From: Persicaria tinctoria
Lineage: Eukaryota; Streptophyta; Magnoliopsida; Caryophyllales; Polygonaceae
Length of the DNA stretch: 64,000 bases
Reading direction: 5' to 3'
NCBI GenBank assembly: GCA_037127255.1
Contig: JBANSL010000016.1
Location: 498,501-562,500, forward strand
The notes beneath the pieces were generated by a model that saw only the letters and a list, made by a program, of their open reading frames with translations, was not told where the DNA came from and searched no databases. The translations under genes were made by a program, and so were the position numbers. Numbering within the stretch: position 1 is the stretch's first letter; every line of letters begins with the position of its first letter. Positions 1 to 13,476 of this stretch are shown here, in pieces.

Positions 1-180
1 AAGAAAATGCAAGCTTCACCATCTTGATTCGAGTGAATGGCTAATGCTTGCTTGTTTATTGAATTTCCGCTTTATCCATATTGTAATGAGAAAGGGGTCC
101 TGGGAATACCTTTCAGTTTTTGGAATATGCTCTCCGTTTCCTGATACTACTCTGACAAATATGCATATACTCATCTTCAG

Positions 181-3100
181 GTGACATTTACTGGGAACTA
201 CAGTGAGTATTTTGGTTTTGCAACAGATGTAGATGCTGTCATTTACCTGATGCTGGTGAATGACATGATACACGGCTTGTTTCCTGATGCTGTGTCCATA
301 GGAGAAGATGTATGTTAATCATCTCTTCTCAAATGCAGATTTATCCTGACATCTTTGCTGTTGATGTTCTTCTGAATACATCTCTTGACATGCATGGAAA
401 TTCATACTTCTTTTAGAGTTTTTTCTTATTGAGCTCATAGATAATATTGTACATTACAAATGTTCTTTTCCCCTTTTTTTGTTGGGGTGGGCGGTTGGGA
501 TTGAGGTTAGTGAATTTTACCAGAATTCGGTAGAGATCCTCTAGCCCGCTTACGTGGTCTGCTTATATTTATTGGTGGAAGTGAAAATATTTATTAAATT
601 TTAATATAAGTTGGTAATTTTTAGTGTACTTTAACTATTTTCAACCAATCAAAGGGAATGGACTATACAAGCGGACCAAAGGATCTTCACTGGAATTCTA
701 GATATATCAACTGTCAAAAAGCTAACACCAGATCATAAAAAGATGGCAATATCCTCACAGCTGGTAATCGAACCAACCTTCAATTAGTCAGTGTTATTAT
801 TTGTATAAAAACTCTGGAGAAGTATACAAGGAGAACCAAACGTCACACGTAGAACCACTAGGGCTTGTCTCCTCGGGAATCTTGAGTAGCAAATCATCCT
901 CTGGAAAACCTCTTCTTTTTTTCAATCTTTGCTGCCAAAAAATGACACTACAAAGGGTGTTTGTTGCATTTGAGACTAATTTTCCCTTTAGAGGCATCAA
1001 GTTTATCAAAATCGTACTTTATTATGCAATATGAACTCTTCTTAATGCATTTTTGTGTGAAAATGGATGGGTTTGACAACAAATGCTTTTGTATGACATG
1101 TAGAAGTTTTTTCAATGTTTCCCCTTCCAGGATTGGGTTAACCTTTTCTACACCAATTAGATGTCCTGGTACTCATCTGTTGTTGATGTTACAGGTCAGT
1201 GGAATGCCGGCATTCTGTATTCCTGTAGCAGATGGTGGTGTTGGATTTGATTACCGTCTTCATATGGCTATTGCTGATAAATGGATAGAACTGCTCCAGT
1301 AAAAACTAATTCCGTTCTCTTCCAATCATTTTCAACTTTATGCAACATATTAAAGATGATAACTTTTCCCATTTTGTCGTCTTTGATGAAGGCTAAGGGA
1401 TGAGGATTGGAAAATGGGGGACATTATTCACACTCTCACCAATAGAAGGTGGTTGGAGAAATGTGTTGCTTATGCTGAAAGTCATGACCAAGCTTTGGTG
1501 GGTGATAAAACAATTGCATTTTGGTTGATGGATAAGGTTGGACCCATTCTTTTTCTTTCTTTCGTTCTTTCATGGTTTTCATCTAGGTTTGCTACAATAA
1601 ACAGAATTACTAAACTGGTGTATGGAGGTGAACACTGGCTTAAGATAAAAATGAGTCGGGGAGTCCACTAAGTTGGGTATTCAGTGATGTTTGCTGTTGT
1701 GTGCTCAACAGGATATGTACGACTTCATGGCTTTAGATAGACCGGCCACTCCCCGTGTTGACCGTGGAATTGCATTGCACAAAATGATAAGGCTTATTAC
1801 AATGGGGTTAGGCGGAGAAGGTTATTTGAATTTCATGGGAAATGAATTCGGGCATCCTGGTAAGTACCAGGCGTCAGCTATCACTGCCATTTACCTAACT
1901 GATATTCCTCATCCCTTAGTGGGAAATCTGTTTCTATTTTGTCACCTTGCCTCTTGAGTCTTGAGTGTTTATCTTATGTATCAGAGTGGATTGATTTCCC
2001 CCGGGGTGAACAGCATCTTCCTGATGGCAAAATTATCCCTGGAAACAACAATAGCTATGATAAATGTAGGCGCAGGTTTGATCTGGTGAGTCCTTTAAAT
2101 TATTTTAAAGGCCTTTTCCAACTACATACTTGGGAAGATTTTGTTTTGTGGTTTCATGTGTTCAAAAGTAGTTCATACTGGACCAATAACTGAATGGAAG
2201 TTGCAAAGCTCCTTTTTCATAACAATATGGGATGCATAGGAATCTAGTACTTGCTAATAGTTATTGCTTGATCCTCCCAGAATTGCACTTGCAGAGTCCA
2301 GATGTCATTCATGGGGCATTATTCTTTCTAGAAAAAAGGGTTAGTGTTCACATATTTGACACAACTAGTAGCATACCAACTCATCCGAGTCTATCTACCA
2401 GCTCGGGAATGAGAAAATATATAGTTTAGTTTTAGACTTCAGGTTTTATTAACAGTATGATTTGACAATTGCTGCAAGGGCATATATTAGTGGCTCAATC
2501 ACACATCTCAAGAATAGAGAGAGCAAATATGGCAAGCAGGTTATCTATCATTACTAGATTTTGGACAAGGTATAACTAACTGTCAAAGGATAGACAAAAT
2601 TACTATTTCATTTTTAAAAATATCTTATAGTGAGTAATAAAAGATTCTTTTAAAGCTTTTTGTTCTTGTTGATTTGGTGATTTTCTGTTTTTATCTTTTC
2701 TCTTGTCACACTATTGTTACTTGTTAGCATATTTGTGCACGTGCATCATTGTGCTTGAATTTCTGTTTATTATATTCTCAGGCTGATTCAGGGTTTCTGA
2801 GATACCGTGGTATGCAAGAATTTGATCGGGCAATGCAGCAAGTTGAAGAAAAATATGGTGTATGTTGTATTTATTCTTCCCTGAACTCATATAATCTTTT
2901 GATTGTATTCATTTTGTCACTTACAGAAGGGTATACCTGTTTTAGAAGTTGAAAATAATTGAATTTTTCCAGAAGGGAAGAATCAACCACACGCTTGTAG
3001 TACATGGCCACTTTCCTTAATGGCTTAATGAGTATTAATAGCTTTGGTTGAAATGCTTGTGCAGTTCATGATTTCAGAGCACCAATACATTTCATGCAAG

Positions 3101-3673
3101 GATGAAGCAGATAGGGTCATCGTCTTTGAGAGAGGGAACCTAGTTTTCGTGTTTAATTTTCATTGGTCAAACAGTTACTTTGACTATAAGATTGGTTGCT
3201 TAAAGCCAGGAAAATACAAGGTATTGTGTATTAAACTACTCTTTGCTTTCACATCTATGTTTGAGGATGTAGCTCATCGTTACATTCCAATTTTGGAGGC
3301 AAAGTTTTATTTTTTAATAAAAATTGTTATTGCAAGTAGTGTCTAATTCTAGGGAATGTTAAGACAAATCTCACCTCTCAAGATTATATGTGATGCTCTT
3401 TCAGGTTGTTCTAGATTCAGATGACCCATTATTTGGTGGACACGGTAGAATAGATCATTCTGCAGAATACTTCACTGCTGTAAGACAACTCATCTCCTTC
3501 ATTTTCCATTTTTGTAAGATTCTTTTTCTTTCTATCCTGAGAGTAAACTGCAAATATTCAATTCATACTTGCAGGAAGGGTGGTATGATGACCGGCCACG
3601 ATCCTTTTTGGTTTATGCACCTTCCAGAACAGCAGTAGTCTATGCTCTCGTGGAAGATGAACCAGTGCCCTAG
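181..3673 (+). CDS. SBE2: Starch branching enzyme, class II, C-terminal part (5' end outside window)
   Basis: 1,4-alpha-glucan branching enzyme (GH13) makes alpha-1,6 branches in amylopectin inside plastids. Nine exons join in frame: 181-309, 1195-1298, 1392-1536, 1712-1859, 1985-2085, 2782-2859, 3065-3220, 3405-3479 and 3575-3673, together 345 codons including TAG. All introns are GT-AG. Visible family signatures are FTGNY in exon 1, then ...IGED|VSGMP (GH13 region III, general acid Glu) across the first intron, YAESHDQ (region IV, transition-state Asp) in exon 3, [16 protein letters not shown] in exon 4, and the C-terminal beta domain ([25 protein letters not shown]). Region II with the nucleophile Asp lies upstream of the window. 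Plant class II enzymes are usually about 800 residues, so roughly the last 40% is here. No break is seen in this part. The gene converges on the GRF gene downstream. Confidence 0.96.
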
Positions 3674-4536
3674 AGAGCGGAGTGTAAATAGGGCTTTTGT
3701 CATGTGCATTGGCATTTCAGTTCAGACAGAGAAGATCACCATGTTCTTCTTCTGGTCGCTGTTGCCACGTAGTCCCATAAAGGTGGAAGAGCCGAGATGC
3801 ACGAAGAATACCCAGGACACAGCATGCTAGCAATTTGCCTCTTCGGGGAACTGAAGGAATATCTGCTACCTTCATATGCTACAGGTGGATTTTAACTTGT
3901 AAGTGATCTTTTTACTTAATCTTGTAAATTATGCTGTGTAATCTTTCAGGTGCTAGAGCAATAAGTCTCTCTATGATGTTGGCTACGGCTGCAGCATGTT
4001 ACTGTGTTTTATTACACTTTGTGCAACTGCCTTTTTCTTCTTCTTGTGTATATGCTCTTTGTTTCCCAAGTGCAGTCAGCTTCAATGAGCTGGCTCTGAT
4101 TTTTTTTCCAGTGGTTACTTGTACATGCAAAGGAAAAATGGTCATTTGGCAATTGAATTTTCTGCCTGTTTTAAATAGGGGAGAACAAACTTTACAAAAA
4201 GGCTAGCTTGTGATAAAACATGTGAGAAACTACAAACCCAACACTGTAATCTGCAGCACAGACCAACCATCCTTTTGGCTTGTGGTTGAAAAATGGCTGA
4301 CAGTACAGTACTTGTGAGAACCAAAAAAAAAAAGGTACAATACCTCGATAGTTTTTGCAGGTTCCTTGTCAAAGTTAGAGATGCCAGAAGATTAAGGATC
4401 GCACATTTTTTTAGGAAACTGCACCAAGAAAAACACACCCAAACTGTGCAGTTTCTACAGAGTTAGAACCAATAACTATGAAACAAACCCAATTTCTTAT
4501 TCAGGAACAACATCAGGATACCCATATATCCTAAAC
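3674..4536. other. Convergent 3' region between SBE2 and GRF
   Basis: The two genes end facing each other with 863 bp between stop codons. The T-rich, non-coding sequence is expected to hold both 3' UTRs. I see no clear single polyadenylation signal and no other gene. Confidence 0.6.
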
Positions 4537-7192
4537 TCAGGCAGCAACATAGCTAGTCTCCGAGGCTGATCGTGGTATTTGGTTCAGAACACTTGTGGGG
4601 GAAGAGCCAGTTGAAGATCTTAGTGCTTCTGCCAGTGGCCCGCCCATAGTAGCCACCTGGTTCTCTCCGCTCCATACATTGGAATTCCGGCTCCCATCGA
4701 CTCTTCTGGCCAGGTTGTCTTCTCCATTGCCTGTCGACAGCTTCAAGAAATCCAACGACGAGTCTGCCACTGGAGTGGAAATGGATAAGCTCGTGGCAGG
4801 GCTCACCCGGCTAGGATCGCCTTCACTGGTGTTATCGGATCTGGGCCAGTCGTCAAAGAAGCGCCTTAGCACTCGGCCATTGTATTTACTGCCCCCAGTT
4901 GTATCATTCTGTGGCTCAAATGAGAATTTACTGTCTGGCTTTGTCTCTGATGCCCTATAAAAATAGCAAAAATCAACCAATTGGTAAGGAAAAGCGCCAG
5001 CTTACTGGTTCAATGGAGACCTCTGCCCATCAGCAAGAGGAATACAAAAAATATTATTCCCCAAATTCAATCCATTAATAACATCTTTTTTACTGTTCCT
5101 CGCCCAGTAAATTATTGCACCTTTTAACCGTTCCTCGTCTCATATTTTTTTTCAAGTCCTAAAGCAAACCTATTTTAAAAGCAAAGAATAAACAGCTGAA
5201 GCTAAGGCACCAGCTGAGCTTGCACCAGCACAAAGCAAAGGCTCTCACCACCACCACCACACCAAGTGGGTTTTGTGCAGAGGAATCACAGTGAAAATCC
5301 CCCCAAGCTTGTTGTCAGAGTGCCCATTATAAAGATAGTTACAGTCACAGAGGCCCTTTCAATGGGGTCTCAGGGCTAGAAAAGAAAGTGGGGTCCTTGT
5401 TAATTGGTACAACTGAGTTACCAGGACCAACCAATCACAACTGTACATCATCAAATGTTTCAAGATTTTGGTATATAAGGTCACATCTGAACATGAACAA
5501 GCTAGTGAAAATATGATGCTGGGAGAAGAAAAAAAAACAAAAGAAATGAAAGCATTAGGTAGACCATAAAAGCATATATAGATTAGATCAATGCTGAATG
5601 GCCTAAATTTTGTTCACCTATATGACCATACAAAAGGCTACAATAATGCTAACAAAGCTGAAATGGTCACTATAGTAAGCCAACTAACTACTACTAACCA
5701 TCTCTCTATTTCTCCCATTAGAACAATCACACCATATCCAATTCAACCAACTTTTTTGAAGCTTTGCGAGTGTTTTGAGCCCGACTAATCTCATTGAAGT
5801 TGATCTTAAAGGATTCCTCGATACAAGTAGTAACGTTTTAGCAACTTGAACTAGTGCCTTACAAAAAGCCTTTTGACTTTTCAAGGCTTTTTTTTAAAAA
5901 TGTGAAAAACGGTCCAATGCAACTAACTTACCGCACCAGAACAAAAAAGATGGAAATTTATGTGAAAGATTGTCAAGTACTAACCCCACTATTGATGCCA
6001 TTTACGCCCTTTTTTTCAGAAGTAAGATCTATCATGTTTTGCAGATTGATCCTTTGATGAATTAGTGTTGTAACTTGCAAATCGCCTAAATATACGGGCA
6101 GAACAAAAATGCAAAGCAAAAGCACAACAAATCAACTAAACAAACAACCAAACACTTACCCTTGATTAAGCTGAAAGATATCAAGAGAAGAAGAAGAAGT
6201 GGGACCAGAGAGTGAAAAATGGGCCCCATGACCACCCCCTCCAAGACTTGAATGTTGCAGTGAAGAAGCAAATGCAGGGGAAGATTTGTTTGCACCAACA
6301 GCAACACCTAAATCAGCGCCAGCAACGCCGTGGGGAGTAGTCGCAGCGGAAGCGGTGGGAACGGGGAATTCCACAGGCTTTCTTGAACGGTTGCGGCCAC
6401 GGTGGACGTGGCGCTCACAATACTTTTGGCCGGCCACCACATCCCTTGAGCACCTCCACTTCTTGCCATCTGTCCTCCTGCACCTCCCTGGCTCCGGATC
6501 CATGGCTCCTCTCCCCCAATACCCTGCAGCTTGCAACACTAGCCACCCCCAATTTTATTTTATTTTAAAAAAAAAAGCTTCCTTTTTTGTAATCAAGAAA
6601 GCCAAAACAAGAAGATGGCTTACAGGTGGGTTGATAGTAGGAGTAGTTGCTGTTGTTGAGATAGTAGGAAGGGGAATTGAAGAGGCTTTTCTTGACCAGC
6701 TGGAGGAGTTCAGGAGGCACAGCTGCACCAGCCACCATGTGCCTAAAGATCAGAGCTTGTAGCTCTAGCTCCTGCCATTGATTCATGCTGAAATACCCTC
6801 CACTTCCACCTCCAGCCCCTAAAAACCCACATCAGAAAACAGAAACAAATTAAATCAGCTGTGAATCAAGCACATGAAATCAACAAGAAATAAGAGTGGT
6901 GTTGGGTCTTACTACAGGGAAATCTTGTTGAGGTTGGGGATGCAGGTGGTGGTAAAGGGGGTTTGGAGTCAGGGTAGGTTGAGAAACAGTTGATCTTGGA
7001 GGGCTGTTGGTGAGTGGGAGAGAACAAGGGGAGGGCAGGTTGATGATCAGATTCAGATGGGGGAGGCTCATGAGAATCTACTTGGAGAAGGAGCCTGGGT
7101 ACTTTGGCAGAGGGAGGTTGTTGTTGTTCCTCTGACTCCTCCTGATGGTGTTGGTTTTGGTGCTCTCTCCATTGCTTCAGATGGAAATCCAT
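4537..7192 (-). CDS. GRF: Growth-regulating factor (QLQ/WRC transcription factor)
   Basis: GRFs are plant transcription factors that work with GIF coactivators to promote cell proliferation in leaves and meristems. Four exons on the minus strand, 7192-6913, 6818-6624, 6538-6160 and 4954-4537, join in frame to 423 residues. The QLQ domain (about residues 104-140; [28 protein letters not shown]) binds GIF. The WRC domain (about 172-214) has the C-X9-C-X10-C-X2-H zinc pattern and a basic stretch used for nuclear import and DNA binding. The C-terminal exon carries FFDDWPR, TSLSIS and GGPLAE, the FFD, TQL and GGL motifs of the GRF1-4 group; position relative to SBE2 fits GRF3/GRF4. A miR396 site lies in the WRC exon. 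The third intron (4955-6159) is long. The start ATG at 7192 is the first in the exon and follows a T-rich leader. Structure confidence is high; assignment to one Arabidopsis paralogue is inference. Confidence 0.95.
6369..6390 (-). promoter_or_regulatory. miR396 target site in GRF mRNA
   Basis: The 22-nt minus-strand segment starts CCGTTCAAGAAAG and ends CCTGTGGAA, the conserved miR396 complementary site of plant GRF genes. It encodes the R-S-R-K-P-V-E stretch just after the WRC zinc residues. Post-transcriptional repression by miR396 is established for this family; here it is inferred from the site. Confidence 0.93.
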
Positions 7193-10100
7193 GGACAGAA
7201 GACAGAGATAGAGTGAGTGTGTGTGTGTGGAGTGATTTCTCTGCTCTTACTTCTAGTTTAAGGACTTTGGGTTTGCTTTTGGCAGCTGTGTTTGTTTGGG
7301 CTTCCAATACAGTAGTTTTTTTTTTTCAATTTCTTTTGTTCTTCTCGGTAGGGTGTGTGGTGGTGCTGTTGTGGGATTTGTCTCAGTTTATGAAGTGGGA
7401 AGACACATGAGTTTTTTCCTTTTTTTTTTCTTTTTTTTTCTGGGTGGTCCACTTTTTGGTCTCATGAGTCCAAGAAAATTTTGTACAGTAGATTGTTCTG
7501 AATGCATTATACTGTACATAAAGAACTAATTACCCTTGTTTTCTCTGCTATTACTACTACATTAACGACTTTGGATCAGACTCTGTTATACCATTATTCG
7601 ATATCGACACATAGTACAGTAACATTCTGTGGGATGCTGCTATAATGTTTTACAAAACACTTGTGATTAATTATCAGGATTTTAGTGTATATTGTGATTT
7701 ATTATTGGGTAAAAGAACTTTTATTTACTCCATAGTCCATACTGTATTTAGTTATGAGTGGGCAATTTCATGTTTTGCAGGTATGCAAAGAGACAGAGCA
7801 GATGGGAAAGCCTGTCTACCCAGTCAAACAGGACAGATGAGGATATACAAACTTCCAAATAATCCAATTTGTTTATACTTAAACCTTTTTTATAGCCCAT
7901 AGATATGTTTATTAACAAAAATACTAAAATAGAGTTTGTGAATAAACATAAGTGGGGCTAAAATATGACATTTATGGAGACTGAAAAAATTCAGTGTATA
8001 ATTTAGGAGTACAAATTTAATGAGATATATATATATACATTGAGGCCCTGAGGGAGTGGTTTGCTTCCAACTTTTATGAACTATCCCTCTCTTTTTCATT
8101 GCTTTGGAAATGGAACACAGGCAAAGGAAAAGGCAGTAAAAAAGAAGAGGAACATGAGCACACTGCACACTACACCAAGGTACTAAATGCTCTTTTGGAA
8201 ATCGGAGGGAGTGGGGGAGGGATGGGGTGTTAAGTTGGTAACTTTTGCATTTAAAGTAACCCAAATTCAATCTTGTTAAAGTAAAGTAACCTGCAGTTTC
8301 AATCATGGGGTTTTCATTTTTGCATTTTCTTGGATTCGTTTACCATAAAGCACAATACAATGTTAAGTTATGAAGCTGAGAAAAATATGTAAAAGTCAAT
8401 TTTATTTTTAGTGTGTGATTTTAGGGTATTGAAAGAAATGGTGGAAGTGGCACCAAATAGTATAGCAGTGGCTGATTTATCTGTGTGCCCATATGCCTAG
8501 TTTGTAATGGTCCTACAAGATGTGGTATAGGGTGACTTGCTTGGGCTTTTATGGAACATTTTATTGGTACATGATGCTTAATCTGTAGTACATTCTGATT
8601 AATAGTGTAGTACACACACAACTTAACATTACTCTTCAAGTCTTCAGTTTGGTGCACTCAGTCTCAGAGGGTACGTGAAGCTGGCTACTGTTTATAACAA
8701 TTGTTTTGTGCTGAGCAAATTCTTTTTGCTCCTCTTAGCCCAGCTTTTATATTCATCGTTATACTCCGTATTATCTTCCTATACTATACATTAAATAAAT
8801 AAATATATATGTATATATAGACCAATCCAAATGAGTGTATTGAATAAAATTTAGAGATGGAATGAGGATTCTCATTCATCAATTTAGCATCAATACATTA
8901 CCAACCATTATAAGGTTAATATAACCAACTTCAATAGAGATCATCTAATCCAGCTTAGTATTAGTATTAGTATTAGTATTAGGGCGTAAGTATAATAACA
9001 TTACCTAAACAAAATAAGAAAGGACAAAAGGGGGATATAGAAAGGGTTACTGGCTTGCTGATTGATTGTGGCACAAGTGTAGGAAGGTTGAGGCAGAGGG
9101 GGCAAACCTCCACCAAATGAAGCAAATTGCAAACCTCCAAATTCCAAATGAGGTGAAATGAAATGAAGTGAAGGGAGAGGACTACTGAGAACCTCTCTCC
9201 ATCTGAGCATCCAATGATGAGGAATATGTTTTGGTTTTCTCCTCTCCTTCTTATTTTGTCCTTTCTTACATTTCATATTTCAGCTAAGTAGCTAACCACC
9301 TCTCTCTCTCTTTATTACTGTGATAAATAAATATTGATGCAACAAAGCTGAGAACTACAGTAGCTAGCTAGCTACCTAGCCTGGCCAAAGGAAAAAAAAA
9401 AAGGAGGCATGTTTAAAAAAAAAAAAAAAAAATGTAAGGGTGGTGAATAGTAGAGAGTAGTTTATAGAAATGGAGATATTGGGGAAACACATTGATGAGG
9501 GATGCAAGGTGTTATCTTGTCAAAAACACCCCACCTCACATGTTTCACTGCTTTTGTTTGTTCTGATTAGTTTATCTTGTTTGCTTTAACCTCCCAATTT
9601 CCCTGTATTCCTTCCATCGATCAGCAACCTAAATTCTTCTTGTAGTTTGTAGGAAACAATCACTGTTCAATAGCACTTCAACAGCGCGCTTTGCAAGTAC
9701 TACCAACCTTATTATGAATATGGAAATATACATTTAACATTACCGTACGTGTAGTGTATGTGCGTATATATCAATATGCAAATGCTAAATTGCAAATAAC
9801 ACAAAAGGAAGTAAATATATGTGAAAGTTGTTTGTAGGGTAGGTGAGGTGACCATATTATATACTGCTTGCCTAATGCCTATACATACATGATACATATC
9901 CACCTCCGCCCACAGATCACAGATGAGAATATATACAGCTCCGTGTAATAATCAATCTCGATGGTTGGTTGTGTTGCCATATGGCGTGGAAGGTTGAGTA
10001 TGAAATTGTGGGAAAGGTGAAGGGGTAAAATAGTAAAACAGGCAAGGAGCAAGTAGCTAGAGAGTGGTGTAATGAGAGGAGGAGGAGGAGGAGGGAGGCC

Positions 10101-10630
10101 TGCAGAAAGAGACTGACAAAAGTGTCAGAACTCAGAAGTGGCAGCTGGCTGCAGATGACCACCTCCCTCCACCCCCCACTGCCATTTGCCAGTACTCTCC
10201 TCCCACCTCTTTACTCTTTTTTGCCCTTTTTCTATAACAAAAAAAAAAAAAAAAAAAAAAACAATTGGAGATGTTTCAAGTACTCCGTATAAGACAATGT
10301 GTTTGTTAAAATTGTACTGTAGTGTTTTGGTAAAGTTTTCAAAACCTTATTAAACTAAAATTATATACTGTATTTATTTAATTTAGAACTATATAATTCA
10401 GAGTATTAAGTTTTGAAAAGTTAATTAGATGATTGAGTCAAATATAGCTTTAAGAGTAGCTCTAACCTTTTTTTTTTTTTTCCAATTATTTCTCTCTAAA
10501 CTCTTTTTTTTTTTAAGGTGTTTGAGTTTATATAGTAATCTTTTATGAATTTTAAAGTATTAGGTGCAAAAAAAACTCGAACCGAATAAACCAAGAAACC
10601 ACATGACAAATAGGCTCAACCCCACCATAA

Positions 10631-10968
10631 GACTAACTCCAATGGTCGTGTACAAATGTGTATTTCTTAGACATTTTTGAGCTCCACTGGTTACTTTTGG
10701 GGTGTGCAAATGTGCACATTTGAGCATGTAATGTGCAAATTTGAGCACATTACCTCCCCCATATGCAAAAACTTTTTCAAAAAATAAAACAATTTTATTG
10801 GTGTATTGTTTATGAATTTTGTTTTTTTTTTGTTTTAAATTACTTGTATTTGAATGATGTGTAAAAAATACACATTTGATCATTGGAGCAAAATACTAAA
10901 AAGTAAGATGTATTTTTACATATCTTGTACAAATGTATACATTATAAGCAAAACCATTATGGATAGTC
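10631..10968. mobile_element. PIF/Harbinger-type MITE
   Basis: A 338-bp segment has imperfect terminal inverted repeats: GACTAACTCCAATGGT on the left, GACTATCCATAATGGT read from the right (12 of 16 match). TAA flanks both sides (10628-10630 and 10969-10971), the 3-bp target duplication of the PIF/Harbinger superfamily. There is no coding capacity. The right 155 bp recurs at 19985-20140. Confidence 0.6.
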
Positions 10969-12250
10969 TAACAAAAGAAAGAGAACATCTCCCACTCAGT
11001 ACTTACCATTAGAGTAAGAAATATAGATGTATCTCTAATCTTATAATACACTACATCTTATATTGTTATTTATTATACATATTTTGTATGGTAGTGCCCT
11101 TGAACTTTTGATAATATTATAACCAAAAACAAATACGACGGAGTATATTATAGTATAAGGTAGAATGGAATCTCTAAAACATTAAATGGCTTCTGCTTTT
11201 ATAATCTTAATACACATATTGAGTAGAGTAGATAGGTTGTTTAATTTAGTGATTGCATACTGCAATGCCAAAGAAGATAAAGATGAAAAGCACGCCCGGC
11301 ACACGAGGCCCCCATCGCATCTCCACGTGCCTTCACGTGACCCATATTCACTATCCTTATTCCTTAGTCCATATTCACTATGTCTTTCACATTTTAAGTT
11401 TAATTACCAACTTAGCATCCACATCCATATGATACTTATATTTAAACAACAAGTACTACAGTACTATATAAGTATATATTACCTACCTCTGGTCTCATAG
11501 ACTCGTACTATTAAACTACTCCGTATAAACATATATTTGTCTGTATGCTGCTGCCTAAGATCTTTCTCCTCGTATTAGTTATAATACTCATGAGTTTCAT
11601 CAACATTTTGTCTCTTTATACCTTCCAATCACCTCTTCGTTTTTACCTAGAGAGCATCTTTGGTTAACCCGAAACCAATATTAGTGGAAATAACTAAACT
11701 TTTTTTAAGAATCTAAAAACTACTGTTATATATAACATATCATTTTATTATATAACGTAAACCAATTAATAACAAATTCAATGATATTCTATCATAAATT
11801 GAATTGAAAATAAGAAAAATAGACCACCAACTTTGACTTATAATCGATCTGGGATAGACATCACATCTCAATACATACTAACTAATAGGAGAACATTGTC
11901 AAGATACAATTTTTTTGTTTGTTTTGCTTTTTACATCACACAACCTCATACCATTAATCTTTCTATCATTTTTCCGAAGTGGGATGGGATAGGACTCCCA
12001 AGTCCCAACAATCTCAACTCTCAAGCCTGGGCCGTAATCCTCACAATCATCATAAATGGGCTTCATCATTTTTAATGCCCAATATGAAAATATTAATTGG
12101 GCTTCTGGCATGAATAAGCCCATTAAAGCACCTTATGTAACAGCGGCCCAATAGAAAAAAGCCCAAACAGCGCTGATGACGGAGAAAGAAAGATAAAAAA
12201 AATGAAAAGCGGACATCAAATCAAAATGAAAAACCAGGCGAGCGAAACTT

Positions 12251-12258
12251 TATAAAAG
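12251..12258 (+). promoter_or_regulatory. TATA box of the golgin gene
   Basis: TATAAAAG lies 245 bp upstream of the chosen start codon at 12496 and about 130 bp upstream of an earlier in-frame ATG. Assigned from consensus and position only. Confidence 0.5.
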
Positions 12259-12495
12259 AAAGCAAAGGGGGAAGGTGGGGGTGGTAATCCAACCAAGAAC
12301 AACTGTAGCTCTCCTCCAAAAGCGCCTTAAAGCAGAGCTAAAAAAACAAATAAATAAATCCCCAGCAAAAATCGAAAGCATATGAAAAAGAGGGTAAGAG
12401 TAAAGCCGACGGTGTTGAGCAGGGCTAAGCGCTTCTACTTGCTTCTCTGTTGCGCTTCGTTCTCCTCCAGGCGTACCGTTAAATCCAGCGACACT

Positions 12496-13476
12496 ATGTT
12501 TGGCCGCAAGAAGCGTGAAATGACTGACCAGAACCAGGAAATTCCCGTCTCGGAGTCCGGCAGCGCCAGCTTCGACGGGAGCTTGCCCTCTTCTGGGGGT
12601 GAGGAGGAGATGTCCAAGTCCGCGCTCTCCAATTTCAGGGCTAAGGAGGAGGAGATCGAGAGGAGGAAGATGGAGGTTCGCGAGAGGGTTCAGGCTCAGC
12701 TCTCTCGTGTCGAGGAGGAGACCAAGCGCTTGGCTTTCATTCGTTCGGTAGTTTTTCGCCCCCTTTCTCTCTCTAAAAGCCCTAATTTTGAATCTCCTTC
12801 TCTCTCTCTTGTTTGTTAAAATTTCACCTTTTTCGGTTGTCAGAGATTTGTTGGATTAATTTTTTTGTCTTGAGTCAGTGAAAATTGGCGACTTGTAAAA
12901 ACGCCTGAGTTAAAAGGTTGAAACTTGAGATGTTTTGAGGGCTTATTCAGTGTTTGGTTGTAGATCTTAAGAATCTGCATGTGGTTTCTGTTGACAGGAG
13001 CTTGAGGCGTTGACAGATCCGATGCGGAAGGAAGTGGTTACTGTAGGAAAGAGGATCGACTCCATTAACAAAGAACTCAAACCCCTTGGCCAAATGGTTC
13101 AGAAGAAGGTATAATAAAATTACCATTTTTACCCTCTCCAAGCTTCCAATTTCATAAATCTAGATCTAGCGACTTCATTGCTTCGGGAAAATGGTCGTTT
13201 TAGCTTCACATTTTTTGGTAAACAGGAGAAGGAATACAGAGATGTTCTTGGCACTTTCAACGAGAAGAACAAGGAAAAAGTGCAGTTAATTAACAAATTA
13301 GTCGAGGTAAAACGCCCAATTCCATTGCTTCAACAGTTCGATTTCAAGCCAAGTTGAAATATTTGTCACAGTTGATGTTTGTTGTTAATTTGTTTCAGCT
13401 GGTGGGAGAAAGCGAGGTGATGAGGATGAAGAAGCTGGAGGAGCTGAGCAAGAGCGTTGATTTCCTGAAGAATTAG
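12496..13476 (+). CDS. DUF662 / RAB6-interacting golgin-like coiled-coil protein
   Basis: Small, largely alpha-helical protein of the plant DUF662 family, annotated by homology as RAB6-interacting golgin (GORAB); the role in plants is poorly known. Four exons, 12496-12747, 12998-13108, 13226-13306 and 13399-13476, are all phase 0 and give 173 residues. Family features are the SKSALSNFRAKEEEIE start of the conserved region, the ERRKMEVRERVQAQL and RVEEETKRLA heptad stretches, ALTDPMRKEV, IDSINKELKPLG, FNEKNKEKVQL and MKKLEELSKS near the C-terminus. Nearly the whole conserved part is predicted coiled coil. The start at 12496 (MFGRKK) is chosen, but an upstream in-frame ATG at 12382 would add 38 basic, Cys/Leu-containing residues; the frame is open between them. 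The family sits beside GRF3 and the TRM27/28 genes in Arabidopsis, as here. Confidence 0.92.

Larger units (their letters stand above)
7193..12495. other. Upstream regions of GRF (-) and the golgin gene (+); otherwise intergenic
   Basis: The GRF leader is pyrimidine-rich on the minus strand, with a (GT)n stretch near 7215. No intact gene is seen to 12.2 kb. The stretch contains homopolymer A runs (9415-9432, 10240-10260), a hexamer repeat of AGTATT near 8957-8982, and one MITE listed separately. Near the right end a TATAAAAG box (12251-12258) is well placed for the golgin gene. Confidence 0.55.

Noticed and set aside
4595..4960. Plus-strand 121-codon frame opposite the last GRF exon
   Set aside because: Antisense shadow of the GRF coding exon.
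9001..9276. Minus-strand 91-codon frame with LEFGGLQFASFGGG
   Set aside because: It looks protein-like for a short stretch, but no family, splice partners or upstream signals could be recognised; left as intergenic.
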